A DNA stretch of 6,271 bases, taken from assembly GCA_934457235.1 (NCBI GenBank), contig CAKSHT010000126.1, positions 1 through 6,271 of the forward strand, given 5' to 3'. The position numbers and the translations under genes were made by a program. The DNA is from an uncultured Oscillospiraceae bacterium. Its GTDB lineage: Bacteria > Bacillota > Clostridia > Oscillospirales > Ruminococcaceae. Numbering within the stretch: the first letter of the stretch is position 1; the number at the start of each line of letters is the position of its first letter. This document shows positions 4,652 through 6,271 of the stretch, one piece after another. The notes under the pieces are model-generated. The model saw only the letters and a list, made by a program, of their open reading frames with translations, was not told the DNA's origin and ran no database searches.

Positions 4652-5352
4652 AAAAGATTATCTCCGTCCTTGCGGCGGCAGGGGTAGCCGCTGCCGCCAT
4701 TTTTGGCGCAATAATATCCGGTGGGAAAGGCTTCTGGTTCGCCAGCGCCGCGGCTGCGGTACTGTGCTGTATCCCGTTCTTCCTGTCATTTGAAAAACGC
4801 GCTCCCTCCCCCGGTGAGCTTGTTCTTATCGCAGTAATGACCGCGTTTTCTGCCGCCGGAAGATTTATTTTCGCGCCTGTGCCGTTCTTCAAGCCGGTTT
4901 CGGCTCTGGTCATAATCACCGGAAAGCACTTCGGTCCGCAGGCGGGATTCATGACCGGCGCTCTTTCCGCGATAATATCAAACATATGGTTCGGGCAGGG
5001 CCCCTGGACTCCGTTCCAGATGCTGTGCTGGGGACTTATCGGTGCAGCCGCCGGCACTGCCCGGAGGCTTCTTGAAAAGCCGCTGGCGCTCTGTATCGCC
5101 GGAGTTATCGCCGGCATAGGATATTCGTTTCTAATGGACGTGTGGACTGTGCTTTCGATGAACGGGAACTTCTCCGGCGGGCTGTGGATAGCCGCTATCA
5201 TTTCCGCAGCGCCCGTTACTGTGATCTACTGCGCTTCAAATATCGTGTTCCTGTTGGTGCTGAACAAGCCGCTCGGACGCCGGCTGGAACGGCTGAGAAC
5301 AAAATACGGCGTATTCCCGGAAACTGACAGGAGCGGAAAGGAACCGCAATGA
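4648..5352 (+). CDS. ECF transporter S component, probably cobalamin-type
   Basis: A 234-residue integral membrane protein of the kind that binds a vitamin and docks onto the shared EcfA/EcfA'/EcfT energising module. Hydrophobic segments lie at about 3-23, 29-48, 57-76, 83-115, 122-137, 146-169 and 178-206. Recognisable family motifs are AAGRFIFAPVPFFKPVSALVII (69-90 region), QAGFMTGALSAIISN (98-112) and GQGPWTPFQMLCWGL (116-130). The GQGPWTP(W/F)QM motif is, to my knowledge, typical of CbrT-like cobalamin S components, but the substrate is inferred and related S components cannot be ruled out. No ATPase or EcfT gene is present here, as usual for group II ECF systems whose energising module is encoded elsewhere. 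The ATG overlaps the previous stop (ATGA) with a weak ribosome-binding site, indicating translational coupling. The C-terminal 25 residues are basic and hydrophilic. Confidence 0.85.
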   Translation: MKKIISVLAAAGVAAAAIFGAIISGGKGFWFASAAAAVLCCIPFFLSFEKRAPSPGELVLIAVMTAFSAAGRFIFAPVPFFKPVSALVIITGKHFGPQAGFMTGALSAIISNIWFGQGPWTPFQMLCWGLIGAAAGTARRLLEKPLALCIAGVIAGIGYSFLMDVWTVLSMNGNFSGGLWIAAIISAAPVTVIYCASNIVFLLVLNKPLGRRLERLRTKYGVFPETDRSGKEPQ

Positions 5353-6271
5353 AAAAGCACTACACCGCTTCGGATATCGCATTCAACATCATTCGTCTGG
5401 GGCTTGTCGCGGCGATTGCCATTACTGTGATATGCCGATTTGCGACCAACGGCTCAGTTACAACGATATCCATTTCAGACGTAAGCTCAGCGCAGTCGTC
5501 CGCAGGGAATACAGTCACCACGTCCCGGTCTGAAAGCTGCTCCGGGAGCAATGTGAATTCCGGGCTTATCAACATCAATACAGCCACTGCAAGTCAGCTG
5601 ACTTCGCTCAGCGGGATAGGTGAAAAGAGAGCCGCCGCAATTGTGGAATACCGCGAACTGAACGGAGATTTCACGTCCATTGAGGGGCTGATGAACGTAT
5701 CCGGAATCGGCGAGAAAATCTTTGAAGGGCTCCGCGATGAAATAACCATCGGCGATATTACTCCAGCGACTACAGGGACTTACGGCGCGGTTCTTCATAC
5801 TGCGGAAGCTTCCCTGCAGGAGATTTCAGCGGCTTCCGACGCAGGCACTTCAACATCAGACAAACCAAAGGACAATTTAGGGCTTATAAACATCAATACA
5901 GCCACCGCTGAACAGTTCACGGAGCTTAACGGGATAGGCGACGTAAAAGCCGCTGCTATCGTGGAATATCGTGCAAAGCACGGGGATTTCTCCAGCGTTG
6001 ACGAGCTGCTGAACGTTTCCGGTATCGGCGAGAAAACGCTTGACAATATCCGTGCGTACATTACAGTCGGAAGCGCTTCGGCTTCGGCTACGCAGAGTGC
6101 TACAGACGCCAGTGCGCAGGCAGGTAACTCACAGCTTATAAACATAAATACAGCCACCGCCGAACAGTTCACGGAGCTTAACGGGATAGGCGATGTAAAA
6201 GCCGCTGCTATCGTGGAATATCGTGCAAAGCACGGGGATTTCTCCAGCGTTGACGAGCTGCTGAACGTTTC
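5349..6271 (+). CDS. Membrane-anchored ComEA-like protein with tandem helix-hairpin-helix repeats (partial, 3' end missing)
   Basis: The first 307 residues are visible. A basic start and one hydrophobic helix (about 13-30) act as membrane anchor, followed by a Ser/Thr-rich linker (31-72) and three ComEA-type double helix-hairpin-helix units at 73-136, 179-240 and 263 to the window end. Each begins with LININTATAxQ and carries the two hairpins (L-x-GIG-x-x-x-A-A-A-IVEYR and LxNVSGIGEK). Such units bind the DNA backbone without sequence preference; ComEA proteins take up DNA outside the membrane in competence. Usual ComEA has one unit, so a three-unit form is unusual. Units 2 and 3 are nearly identical in DNA (see repeat). 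The ATG overlaps the ECF stop (ATGA) and follows AAAGGA. No comEC is visible; it could lie to the right. DNA uptake is inferred from the family; another extracellular DNA-binding role is possible. Confidence 0.88.
   Translation, partial: MKKHYTASDIAFNIIRLGLVAAIAITVICRFATNGSVTTISISDVSSAQSSAGNTVTTSRSESCSGSNVNSGLININTATASQLTSLSGIGEKRAAAIVEYRELNGDFTSIEGLMNVSGIGEKIFEGLRDEITIGDITPATTGTYGAVLHTAEASLQEISAASDAGTSTSDKPKDNLGLININTATAEQFTELNGIGDVKAAAIVEYRAKHGDFSSVDELLNVSGIGEKTLDNIRAYITVGSASASATQSATDASAQAGNSQLININTATAEQFTELNGIGDVKAAAIVEYRAKHGDFSSVDELLNV
5883..6019 (+). repeat. Tandem repeat unit, first copy (helix-hairpin-helix unit 2)
   Basis: These 137 bp recur at 6135-6271 with only three differences, all silent third-position changes (ATC/ATA, GCT/GCC, GAC/GAT). 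The offset is 252 bp, exactly 84 codons, so the frame is kept. Helix-hairpin-helix unit 1 (5565-5756) is clearly diverged by comparison. Confidence 0.95.
6135..6271 (+). repeat. Tandem repeat unit, second copy (helix-hairpin-helix unit 3, cut by window end)
   Basis: The near-identical copy of 5883-6019 continues unbroken to the last base of the window, so the true repeat is longer and further copies may follow. The copies must have arisen by recent duplication or be kept alike by recombination. Confidence 0.95.

Noticed and set aside
3341..5201. Long minus-strand open frames opposite the operon (for example 3341-3994 and 4560-5201)
   Set aside because: They mirror GC-rich coding DNA, have no family motifs, and the plus-strand products are clearly recognisable.
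5565..6271. Repeats taken as a CRISPR array
   Set aside because: The repeats are long, in frame and encode helix-hairpin-helix units; there are no short spacers between short direct repeats.

Overview
The window looks like chromosomal DNA from an anaerobic Firmicute of the Clostridia, most likely a Ruminococcus or Oscillospiraceae relative. The evidence is an Rnf operon beginning rnfC-rnfD, an ECF-type vitamin transporter S component, a ComEA-like helix-hairpin-helix protein, moderately GC-rich coding DNA separated by very AT-rich spacers, and near-perfect vegetative promoters (TTGACA-17-TATAAT). Taxonomy is inferred from gene content only.

Left part (1-1732, minus strand): the start of an Rnf ferredoxin:NAD+ oxidoreductase operon. 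rnfC (TTG start, good ribosome-binding site) is followed after 9 nt by rnfD, which runs off the left edge. Upstream (1733-2170) is a regulatory spacer with three minus-strand promoters that all share the extended -35 TATTGACAA. The farthest, a perfect consensus, is followed at once by a 10-bp-stem hairpin and, about 80 nt later, by an intrinsic terminator. This unit looks like a small non-coding RNA or an attenuated leader. The two nearer promoters read into rnfC.

Middle part (2171-3230): an AT-rich island with one unrecognised four-helix membrane protein (minus strand), a 14-bp hairpin just behind its stop codon, a perfect 11-bp hairpin at 2915-2944, and a tRNA-Thr(CGU) gene on the minus strand with its own terminator.

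Right part (3247-6271, plus strand): three genes in an operon joined by ATGA overlaps. They are a signal-peptidase-I-like membrane protein that has lost the recognisable catalytic residues and carries a long charged tail, an ECF transporter S component (cobalamin-type by motif), and a membrane-anchored protein with at least three ComEA-type helix-hairpin-helix repeats. The last two repeats are almost identical in DNA sequence, and the third is cut by the window end.

The operon promoter (plus) and the tRNA-Thr promoter (minus) face each other, so their transcripts overlap, and a palindrome sits between the two predicted start sites. The first operon gene has no ordinary start codon behind its ribosome-binding site; an ATA sits where ATG would be expected.
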